Source: Ectocarpus siliculosus (Eukaryota; Sar; Phaeophyceae; Ectocarpales; Ectocarpaceae). From it: DNA of 60,949 bases. The stretch spans positions 419,631 through 480,579 of the forward strand of contig FN647790.1 of assembly GCA_000310025.1 (NCBI GenBank). The letters run 5' to 3'. This document shows positions 49,524 to 59,663 of this stretch, one piece after another. The translations under genes were made by a program, and so were the position numbers. Each line of letters starts with the position of its first letter. The stretch's first letter is position 1. Under the pieces are notes generated by a model, which saw only the letters and a program-made list of their open reading frames with translations, did not search any database and had not been told where the DNA came from.

Positions 49524-52500
49524 TCGAGGGAATGCTTCGCCTGACCACCACTCCAGCATGTCCATGGCCGCGCTTGCCTCCCTGCCGCACGGGGCCAGCG
49601 CTCTCCCCGCGTCGGCGGTACCCACGGTACTGGAGCGTTTCCCTGGGTTCGTTCGGTGCGTTATGGACATCGCCCCCGAGGTCGTCGGCTGGGTGATCGG
49701 GCGAAGCGGCGCGCATATCAAGGAAATGAAGGTGATTTTTTTTTGTTTGGTGGTCTCAAGTCAATATTCTTTGTGGGATCGTTGGGTACGCTGCCTGAGC
49801 CAGAGGAGGCATCTAATCATGGTGTAGGTCGCCTGCTGGCCTTGTTTCCTTCCTTGTTCTCCCTGCAGAAGGAGACCCGGTCGCCCGTGCACCAACGGAA
49901 TCAATCACCTCACAGAGAAAGACGAACGTTTTTCTTTTATATATTTATTTCCCTGCCGCTGCCGCCGCGATCGATGTGTTTTCCGGATTCTAGTTTTTTT
50001 CAGTGCCACAGGTGCAAAGTGCGGCTTTCCATTGCTTGTTGCGAACAACAAAAGAAAGATGGCTTCTTTTCTCTCCTATACACAACGGCTATGTTGTAAT
50101 GTGTGCAGAGAGAGTTAGGACCATTTTTGCACCTCCCTGATTATTGTGTGCTCGACAGCGGTACCATAAGGCTCTACCGAGAAAAACCGACCCGCCCCTA
50201 TGTTTGTTCTTGGTTACTACCCAAGCGGGTGCGCTCGCGAAACTCCCCATGTTGTTGTCTTCACATGTACATGTATACCTATCCGGCTTCGCAACATGCC
50301 TGTAGAGGCGAGAGACGGGGACAGAAGTACCCCACAAAGATTGTTCTGAAAAAAAATTGCCAGCTCTTTGTGGACGAACAACAAATAGTTGCGTCCTCGG
50401 CCTTTTTTTTCTTTTCGCTGCCTGCTGTGCGTTTTTGTCGTTCACGTTGAGAAATGTTTTGACACCGCTCGCCCAAGCCAAGGCTTTCGGAAAAATGGGC
50501 AAGTGTTTTTTGGATGAAGTTGTAGTACAGCGACAGCAAGCAATACGCGCGCTGTTCACAACGCGGCGCGGTCGGCACACCGCCTAGCAACACCGCCTAG
50601 CAAGTGTGCTTCCAGAACAGGAACACAAACGCCTGTACGCCTGACCCATCATCGGAAATGGCAACTAACTCAGTAACGCACGAGCTCAGAGCACGGGTTT
50701 CCCTGCTGCTGCTGCTGCTGCTGCTGCTGTTGTTCCCTGCTGCGCTCGCCCACCAGAGTGCATGACGGGTCGTTTGGGTTCCCTGAGACGACAATAGTAC
50801 TTTTCTGCGCACGAATATATATTTTAATACGCGATGAGTATGCGGGCGGAGATGTGAAGCTACTCCTGTTGAAGCCCGCGAGCAAGTTTTTGTCGTTGGG
50901 GGAGGACCACAAAGCGCGTAGCAAGGGCAAGAAGTTGTTATTCTGAAAAATTATCTTGTCCCTCTGGATAACTAATGGCGCGAGTTTTTTATTCCGACCG
51001 GCAGGTCAGTGACCACCTGAACTGAACGTTCATCAATCGGCGCACTCGATACTCCGACAAGCACAGCAGTACATTCAAGTATCATAGAATCTTGCATCTC
51101 AGAATGCTTCAACACGGGCGGTGGCGTGTCCATCTTTTTTATGTTAAGAATAGCGTACGTTAGGAGGACTAGTCTAGTCGGTATGTTTTAGGACCGAATG
51201 ATCATGCGTTGTGGATTGTGGAGAGTGAAAGAAAATATATGTTGGCGCCACACACGCATGGCCAATGTATTTTTTTTTTGCCTTTAGACACATGGAGTGG
51301 GACATCGTATGTGTGATATCTCGCCCCTATCACATCAACCCTCGAAGTTTCATTCATGTCTGCCAGCCCCAACTTGTCCCGTAGTCTTTAGGCCAACGGT
51401 ACGTAGGACACAACGGAGAGATTCTCCCCGATATTTTGTCGTTGACCCAGTAGAGAACTACAGGGGATGTAACGTAAAATGTAAGTTACCCTTTGTATAC
51501 AGATGTTTTTGTACTTAGCACAAAGCTGGCATTTACTGATATAAATCACCAGTGTTCAGACTTTAAAAAGACTCAAAATAAGTCTAATACTACCCAGCCG
51601 GTTTTCCTCCACTCACTGAAAAAGACTCTACCACATCCCGTTCGACTGCTGTGGGTATGTGGGTATATCTCGAATGGGTAGTCTTTCTGTGCGTGTATTT
51701 ATTTTTCCTTAGTACGGCTTGCCCAACGTCCAGTAAATTCCTTCAGGGAAAGAACTCTTTTCCGGAGAGATAGATACCATCTCCAATCTCCAACGGGTAC
51801 AATGTTACATGCGCGCATGTGTGTTGCGTATCTGGTAAACGAGAAGTTGGTGCGGCCGGCCGGCGCCTTGTGATCCTATCTATGTACCTCAACGCCGCTT
51901 GTTGAGTTTTGTGTACGCGCCAATACCCCTTGCGGACGAGCTGCAAGCTGCTGTCCCGTCACACATGCATCGCCTCGTGCTTGTGAACACTGGGTCGTGG
52001 TTTTTGTCCCATTTCTTGAGTCTTCATACTGTCCCAACTCCTCTTTCAATTGAGGGAAATTTTGCAAACTGCTGCATGTCCGTAACATGCATGCATCTCC
52101 CGTGCAACTTGTTGCTATGCCTTTTGTCACGGCTGGCTCACCGACCTCCACTGGATACAGCTGCAGCGATGTGCAGTAGAGTTACTGGAAATATTGCAGT
52201 TTTTCGACGGGCTTGGGGGTTGGGGACCGACTAGTGGCCGGATAGGGACGATTGACCTTATTATTGTTTGGGAATACAGCTGCAGTGATGCCGTACCGGT
52301 AGTAACATCGCGATGCCTTGCTGTAGATCCCACCAGCGAGCACCTCTTCTGTGTTTGCCGTAAGGGCAAAACTTGGTGGGTGGGGGTCATGGCGGGGTGC
52401 AGGACGACGCGCTGTTTGTCTGGCCTGTCGTAAGTCCATTCATTTTGTGCGCCACCTGGTGACCAGTGTTGGTTGCAAATGTTGTAGCATTCGTTGCCCA

Positions 52501-55500
52501 TCAACCTACATGTATGTAGCGGCTTCCGACAGAAGGAATCACTGCTGTAGCAGGGGCTGCTGCATTCTAAATGCGAAGACTTGGAAGACGTGTGTCCATT
52601 CAGTCATGCTTGTGTCATGCGCGTCTTCTTGTGTGAAGCTCAACAGCTGTCAAGAATAGACAAGTGTTGGGGGCGTTGGGGTTAGGGGAGGCACTTGCGA
52701 AATCTGTAACGGGTGTTGCTGAGGCGCCGAGGGGTGCAAGCCTGCCTCTCTTGGTCCCTCAGTGTTTGTCGTTCCATCTCTACTTGCTAACCTGTATGCA
52801 GCAATTGCCATAGCTAGATCTTGCGTTGTTTGCGCTGCTGCTGTTGGCCAATGGGGAACGAACACCCTCGCTTGCGTTTGCCTAATGTTCGTCTAAATAC
52901 TAACGCACGTGTTGTATCTCAACCCTGCATGTTGCCGTGTACGTGTATCTGTATGTCCCGTTTTCACTCATTTTCACTCTTCCCGTTATGCACCCGTTCG
53001 CAAATTTATGAACGCCCTCAGCATCGAAGCGGTTGCGGTATGTGGGTCGACCAGAAGGACCTCAAGCTCTACATCACGGGCGCCGACATGCCGCGGATTC
53101 ATGCCGCTGCCGCGCTCGTGGGGGACCTTATTTCCAAGGCACCGGTAAACGTCAACAGCGCCGGTGTTGAAGATGAGGTGGGTAACGTATATTAGGTGAA
53201 AGAATGGTGAATTTTTCAACTTTGTTTTTTTCACACTTTTGTGTCAAAGACTTCAATCCATCCCCTTCTACTAGAGTTATTTGAAACTCGAAAAAATGCA
53301 TGAAACCAGTGGAAGAGCCCGAAAAGTGGATGAATCGAGTTTTATATCGGAGGGGACTTTTGGGCAAAAATGCATGAGTCGTGAGCATATATGTTTGGGC
53401 TCCAGAGCTCCAAGTATATATTTGTGTTCCGAGACGAACAGACTGCTCTCTCTATCTCCCTCTCTCCCTCTCCTCTCTCCTCGCTTTTGCAGCAAACATC
53501 ACCGCCGTCACAACAGCAAAGACACAGCACACAGCCATAACAATGCCGCCACCACCGCCAGCCCCCAACTAAACTTTCGGGCACTGCCCGAACGATTTTT
53601 TGTTGTGCTGCATGCGTATCAACGCGTACGTGAGGTTGCTGCATGCTGCTGCACTCTCTCTTTTCCCCTCTGCCCTCCTCTATCGTCGTGCTCCTTTTTC
53701 TTTCTCGCTTTCTCTGGTGCCGCCATCGCACGCAAGCACAGACGAACTAACGAACAGACACAGTTCCACAAGGCTCGCCGCGTAGCTTATGGGCTGCCCC
53801 GTTATTTTTTGGGGGGGGAGGGCGGCCCTTCCTAGTCGGCATGGCGGGGAGGCTGGAGGTTGTTGTTGTTGCCGTTGATGCACAGGGTGTGCGTATATAC
53901 CTGTCTGCCTGTCTTTTCGTCTTTTCTAACCCCTCTCTCGTTTTCTCTTTGGCACAATAAAAGAAGGACCACCGGTTTGTTATCATCAACGTGCCCGAGT
54001 GCCAACATACAGAGTGTCAGCTAGCGTGGGTTGGGGGCGCTCTTGGCAGAGACGAACGCGCCTTTTCCGCTATTCGTTCACTACTTTGGGGTGTGCATAT
54101 TCGTATCACCTTGAGAAAAGGCACTCTAATTTCGCATGCTGCTTGTTTCCGGTTGATCAAATTTGGCTGCACCACAACGGCAGCCCACCTGCCCAACACC
54201 AGCTGTCCGAGGATGTATTGGCGCAGGCTAACAGTCGTATGTTTTTATCCTGTGAAGATCAATCTATTCTCGAATTCGTTATCACGAGAGTTTTTCACCA
54301 AAAATGTACAAAGCAGCGAAAGGCCCAAAAAAGCCCCGCCGGTCCATGAATCGAGTTTTAAATAACTCTACTGCTGTGGTTAGACCTCGTGCGGGTCGTC
54401 TTGCTTCGATGTACTGTGTGTACTGCTGTATGTCATCTCTAGTTTCCGCAGTGAGAGAGAGAACGAGAATATACGTTTTTTGGCGATGAATTATGGTGTG
54501 GCATGATACATCGACCAACCTGTGTTTTTTTTTTTTTACTCGCACAAGTGCGGTTTTGCGCCCCTCCATTTCCACAATACCTGTGTCTGGACGAAGTTGA
54601 TTATTGGTGTGGATGTATTCACTGCAGGGTGGCTGATCGCATCATTTCCTGAAAAGCGAGCGAAGACACGGGGATAATTTGTTTGTACTTGTTGTCTGGC
54701 ATTTTTTTGCGCGTGGAAATTTAAAGTTTGGAATCGTCTCCCCGGCCGCCTCGCACACCTGATGGCAGGTCCCAAGAAACAACGGTACTCTCGGGTGATT
54801 AAAACGTGGTTTTCCCGTTTCCTTGCCGCGCACCATTCGTCCCCCACCTCTGTTTTTTTTTCTCCAGGTGACCAGCCACATGATCGAGTGCCCCCCTCAT
54901 CTCATCGGCCTCCTGATCGGCAGAGGCGGTTCCACGATCAAGCGTATCAAGGTACAATAGAAGGACTCGCGTTTGCAATGCCGGCACGCGCATGCATGCA
55001 TGAATGGAGGCATGCATACGGCCTGTGTTGTGTTCCCTTGCGGTAAGACATGGCACACACACCCCGGGCGACCGTGGGGTGTTAGGGTGGGGTGCACCAA
55101 AAAGGCGCTGGTGAATCGGTGCAAAGGCCAGTGTGCTACGTACTCCTTCGTAGTCGAAGCAACGGCGAAACATTGGACAACCCTGAGGGAAAATACAAAA
55201 GATGGCCACAAAAATTGCCTTTGGAAAGCCTGTTACCCGCAGGGGAGATGTCTCTGTGTGCTGCTCAGGGGACCGTAGAAACACTGGCAGTGCTTCTGCC
55301 ACAGCTTATGGATTCGTTGCTTATTATACTGGACTACTGTCACCTGTGGATAGACACGGATTTGTTGTTTCATACGTTATCGTGTATTGAAACATGTATT
55401 GGGAACAGAACGAAATCATGGGCAACACGTGACCCCCCCCCCCCCCCCCGATGCGCGCGCCGTGATCCCGTGCAAATCTCTGAATAGGAGGAGAGCCGTG

Positions 55501-58500
55501 CAAACGTGGTGATCAACCAGAAGATGATGAAGGTAATCGTCAGCGGCATCCCGCAGAGCGTCAGGCTGGGCGTGGCCATGATTGAAGACGTCATCACCTT
55601 CGGGCGGTCCGCAGAGCATGGGGCGGGGCTGGGCGGCGCGGTGCCCCCGAACTTCCTCGACTTTCCCGGTGCGTTTTTTCCGCTCGAATTGGCTTTCTAG
55701 CTTGTTGCCGTTACATGCTGCTGCTGCTTGGTTGGGTTTTATCTGTCTCGTTTCCGCTACTGATATGCTTCTGCTGCTGCTGCTGCTATCGGGTTGCTGC
55801 GTATGCTCTGTCGGGGAGTCGTTTGGTCTCTGGCTTGTTATTGTACCGTTTCTGACTTCTGCTGCTGTTGCTGTTGGGTTGCGATGACTGGGAGGGGTCG
55901 TTTGCAGTGGAAGTGCGGGTGGATATGTCTCGAGAGAAAGAGAGACAAGATCCCGAAATGCCGAGGGGCGAGGAAAGAGCCTCTCTACCCTTGTTCATAT
56001 CTGCAAGTGCCATCGATCGGTGGCCTGTGTTTTCAAAGCTTCCAGGATATGTATCTACGGCTTTCTGTGATGTACACTGCTGGTTCGAATGTGTTGTTCC
56101 CCGCGTTTTCCCGTCGTCCGTTGTTGTTGTTTTTCTCGTCCTCGCACACGACGGTCTCCACATTCCCTTGTTGTATCTACCACCGTTCTGGTACCGGCCG
56201 CTGCTGTCTCTCCCGCTGTACACGCACACATACAAACACATGCCTCCGCCCCCAAACAAACAACAGCAGGAGTCGCCGGTATGGCCGAGTTCATGGACGA
56301 CGGGGGTGGGGGGCTAGACAGCTTCACGGTGCGCTCCACGGGCCCCCCCGGGCAGCAGCCGTTCATGAACCCTGGGGAGGCGGGCGGTGTCCGCATGGGC
56401 TCCTCCCCGCTGTCCATTCCCGGCAGCGGGGACCCCGGCAGTAACCTGTCGGCAGGAGGGGCAGGTTTCCCGGTGGTCGGCGGGGCCCCCTACGATGAGG
56501 AGCTGAGGAAACAACAGCTCCGCGGCTCGCCGGCGTCCTCGATGATGCAGCAGCAACAAGGCGGAGGAGGTATGCACGCGCAGCAGCAGCAGCAGCGGCA
56601 GCGGCAGCACCCGGCTGCCGCTGTAGCGGCCGGGGGCGGCGGCGGCGGGCGCCCGGCCAAGATGGAGGCGGACGTGGCCGGGTTCAACGGCAAGGAGATG
56701 GACTGGTCGGTGTTCAGCGCGCCGTCGTCGATGTTCAACATCGGTGGGGGTGGCGCCGAGAGTGGTGTTGATCAGCCATCGCAGCAGCAGCAGCAGCAGC
56801 AGCAGCTGCCGACTGGGCAGCAAAGTCCTCCCGGGGCCGGAGTGAAAAGTCGCCGATCCCACGAGAGTCCCCACCACCAGGGAAGCCACCCGCAGCAGCA
56901 GCACCAACACCAACATCAACAACACCACCACCAGCTGTCCGGGCTACCCCCCCGGCTCGCCTCGGGCAAGGAGAGCAGCACCGACATCAACGTCGCCGCC
57001 CTCGTGGACGTGAACACCCAGTCGCACGGCTCCCGGTCTTCCTCCCTGGGGGGCGGGGGCAGTGGGGGTATGCTCGGCCACAACAGCGCGGCGAGCGGGG
57101 GGTCGCGGACCGGGAGCATCAGCAGCGGGGGGACCCCCCCCCTGGTGGGACGGTCGTTGTCAATGGGCTCCTGGAACGTGATGGGGGCCCCGCCGATCAG
57201 GGTCGTGGACACCGCCGGGGGAGGGGGCGGGGGGGCGCCTCCGCTTAGGTTGGGCAACAGCCCGGCGACCGGGCTGTCCGTGGCGGGAGCGCTGATGAAC
57301 ATGAACAGGCTGTCGATCAACTCGGACGACTCCAACGGCGGGGTGAGTTTCATTCGTGCCAGTATGCAACGGGCTGGAGAGGTTGTTAACGTGTGTATGC
57401 TTTTGGTCGTTTTACGGTGGTTTTGGGACTTTGTAGGGATACGGGAGCAACGGCCAAGACAGGTGGTCAACGTGTGTTGTGTGATTGTCGGGCTGTAAGC
57501 GATGGTCGGAACAACGTGCTTGAGAGAGGGTCAAATGTTTGAATGTTTGACCAATCTGGTCGTTTTACGGTGGTTTTGGGACTTTGTAGGGATACGGGAG
57601 CAACGGCCAAGACAGGTGGTCAACGTGTGTTGTGTGATTGTCGGGCTGTAAGCGATGGTCGGAACAACGTGCTTGAGAGAGGGTCAAATGTTTGAATGTT
57701 TGACCAATCTACGTTCATTTTCCGGCTGTATACAATGCGATTACGGTATTCATTAATAACAGGTTTGGCGTCGGTGTGATGAGTAGTTGGTGCGGCAAAA
57801 GGCGAGACCGGGATATCTTGTTTGGGTTGGTTGGGTTTGTGTCACGAGGGCGAGGTTGAGACGGCCGTTGGATGGTGAACATCGCTTAACATGACGCCGG
57901 ATGCCCCCCCTCCCTCCTGTGTCGGCACCATTTGACTTTCAATTCCTCCGCAAGTTTTGTCACACCCGCCACCGCCGCCGATGCCCCCGCCGTGTGTTGT
58001 CGATCAAAACCGTCCGTGATATGTGTTGCGTTTTTGTGTTGTTGTAGGGTCGGAGCATCGGGCAGGCAAGCCGTCAGCGAGAGCGGCCGGGAACGCCAGT
58101 TGGAAACCCCGCCGATCTGGCCGAGTTCCTAGGAGACATGGGGCTCGGCCAGTACGCACAGGCCCTGACGGAGAACGAGATCGACCTCGAGGCCGTGCAG
58201 CTCATGGCTGACTCGGACTTCCAGGACATCGGTAAGGGGAACGGTGTAGTCTAAGCGAAGTGTGTGTGTCCCTCTTTGAGGAAGATGTGTTTTGAGCGAT
58301 CACACGCCATACGCAATTCAGCAATAAACCAAGAAGTAGCGAAGACCCCGTGGTGTGTGTGCGTCCTTGTTTTACCCTCCCACACACACGCGGTCAGAGT
58401 TTCTACGTTGCGACCCTCGTCGTCCTGGTTACCCCTACGTTGAATTGAATTTTGATGACGCGCGTCTTCCATCTCCCCTACCCCCTCCCATCTCGCGCAC

Positions 58501-59059
58501 GTACCGTCTGTATCTTGGCGCTGTTGTGAAACCGAACCGTACCTTGTGATGATCCACAACGGAAACAAAAAACCGTCCAACACCATATATCTCCAGGCAT
58601 CCCCAAGGGCCCGCGGGTGAAGCTGCTGTACGCGCTCCGGACCAACCGGTACCCGCCCAAGTCGGGAGATCTGTCGACCATGAAGACCTTCCTAGCCTCC
58701 CTGGGGCTTGACCGGTACTGCAAGGCGTTTGAGGAGGCGGAGGTGGACATGGGGGCCGTAGACGTGATGGAGGAGTCGGACTACGCGCAGCTGGGGGTTG
58801 CCAAGGTGGGCGGTAGCGGCGGCGGCGGCGGCGGCGTTGTTTCACACGCCGGGCGTGTGTGTCGTGTTTCCGTCGAGAGGCTCATGCGTGTGCCATACAA
58901 CGGTGATGTCTGTGCCTTGCCGCAGCAGGTCCCATTCCGTCGTGCAAGCACCCTTTGCTTCTGCGGCGCGTTCTAAATTCTCGTCCCAGAAAGGGTGTTC
59001 AAGTGACTCTTGACTCTTGTCTTGCTTCCTCTCTGCAACAAGCATTTGACCCCGCGTGC

Positions 59060-59097
<38 letters not shown>

Positions 59098-59663
59098 TTA
59101 TCTCTCTCTCTCTCTCTCTCCTCTCTCCGTGCGCGCGGTGCAACTTTAGGGCCCGCGGCTGAAGATGATGAACGTGCTGGCCAGGTCCGAGCGCTGCCGC
59201 CGCGGCCAGGAGCAGCAGCTTCACGAGCGGCGGCAGCGTGGGCGGGGGCAGCAACGCCGGCAGCGTGTCGGCTCCTTCCCCGGAGCCCCGCCCTTCCCCC
59301 GAGAAACGCACGGCGCCATCCCCCTTGCTGTCACCGTCGCAGTGGTCGTTCTCGGTGGCCCCCGGCGGCGGGGGGGGTCCGCGGCGCGCGCCGAGCTCCG
59401 AGGGAGAAGCCGACGGCGGCGCCGGCGGAGACGTTGACGTTGACCCCGCCGCTGCTGCATGCTCTCCCCAGGCAGCGGCGGAAGAGGCGGCCGAAGGTGT
59501 TTCGCGGGAGGAGGACGAGCAGGGGGGGACCCGCGGAGTTGGGTGGGTCGGCGGAGGGGTGTCCGACGCGGAGGAGGCGTTGTCCCCCCCGGTGGACGTG
59601 TGGGTCGCTTCGGCGCTGCGCAACGCGGAGGAAGTTTTGGACGGAGGGGACGGCAGCCCCTGA
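48418..59663 (+). CDS. KH-KH-SAM-SAM RNA-binding protein, Bicaudal-C-like
   Basis: Likely cytoplasmic post-transcriptional regulator: KH domains bind single-stranded RNA and SAM domains self-associate. Exons: 48418-49731, 53022-53177, 53964-53990, 54868-54951, 55488-55668, 56270-57342, 58048-58231, 58597-58805, 59150-59184 plus a terminal exon ending 59663; phases join. About 1,220 residues. Residues 1-400 are disordered with polyGln runs. KH1 spans about 410-480 with the GRSG loop; KH2 about 500-565 with GRGG. A 360-residue Gly/Ser/Gln-rich linker follows. SAM1 lies at about 965-1027 (DLAEFLGDMGLGQYAQAL) and SAM2 at about 1040-1100 (FLASLGLDRYCKAF); both end in the typical GPR.K helix. Animal Bicaudal-C has three KH and one SAM, so the layout is related but not equal. 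Start is the ATG in gagcaATGCCA, the first in the open frame. The 3' frame needs one more short intron (see finding). Confidence 0.88.
48727..48753 (+). repeat. (CAG)9 polyGln tract
   Basis: Pure CAG codons in exon 1 of the KH-SAM gene. Shorter AGC/CAG runs occur nearby (48531-48552 read as Ser; 48849-48863 as Gln). Confidence 0.95.
49489..49521 (+). repeat. (CAG)11 polyGln tract
   Basis: Longest uninterrupted CAG run in the window, in frame as Gln, about 70 residues before KH1. Confidence 0.95.
49630..53177 (+). other. KH domain 1, split by a 3.3-kb intron
   Basis: First half in exon 48418-49731 (VVGWVIGRSGAHIKEMK, where GRSG is the GxxG RNA-binding loop), second half in exon 53022-53177 (MWVDQKDLKLYITGADMPRI, then a helix AAAALVGDLI). 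The 3.3-kb intron between cuts straight after the GxxG helix. That intron holds no gene I can support. Confidence 0.85.
53964..53990 (+). other. 27-nt microexon of the KH-SAM gene
   Basis: Encodes KDHRFVIIN between caataaaag and gtgccc. It links the KH1 exon (ends phase 0) to the KH2 exon (starts phase 0) and supplies the hydrophobic strand expected before KH2. An acceptor 3 nt downstream would remove one Lys. Confidence 0.65.
54868..55668 (+). other. KH domain 2, two exons
   Basis: Exon 54868-54951 encodes the first half (PPHLIGLLIGRGGSTIKRIK, GxxG = GRGG). Exon 55488-55668 encodes the rest (ANVVINQKMMKVIVSGIPQS and a helix RLGVAMIEDVI). The intron again falls just after the GxxG helix, as in KH1, suggesting duplication of a two-exon unit. 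Confidence 0.88.
56782..56805 (+). repeat. (CAG)8 polyGln tract
   Basis: In-frame Gln run in the disordered linker exon 56270-57342. His/Gln-rich sequence follows at about 56890-56935. Confidence 0.95.
57405..57710. repeat. 153-bp tandem duplication in an intron
   Basis: 57405-57557 is repeated at 57558-57710 apparently without a difference. It lies between the linker exon and the first SAM exon of the KH-SAM gene. The near identity suggests a recent event or an assembly artefact. Confidence 0.9.
58048..59184 (+). other. tandem SAM domains
   Basis: SAM1 is encoded by exon 58048-58231 and the start of 58597-58805; SAM2 by the rest of that exon and 59150-59184. Both have the five-helix pattern ending in a Gly-Pro-Arg-x-Lys helix (IPKGPRVKLLYAL; VAKGPRLKMMNVL). 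Introns fall just before the last helix in both, a matching position that suggests internal duplication. Confidence 0.9.
59061..59120. repeat. (GT)n/(TC)n compound microsatellite
   Basis: GT run followed by a TC run directly upstream of the acceptor of the last SAM exon; the TC part may serve as its polypyrimidine tract. Confidence 0.9.

Noticed and set aside
48189-49716. Large minus-strand open frames opposite the KH-SAM first exon (poly-Leu, poly-Cys)
   Set aside because: These are shadows of the CAG-rich coding strand.
59150-59437. Arg-rich C-terminus of the KH-SAM protein in the direct reading frame
   Set aside because: The tail is out of character; the overlapping frame to 59663 has a natural acidic tail and typical codon use. 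Kept only as an alternative.
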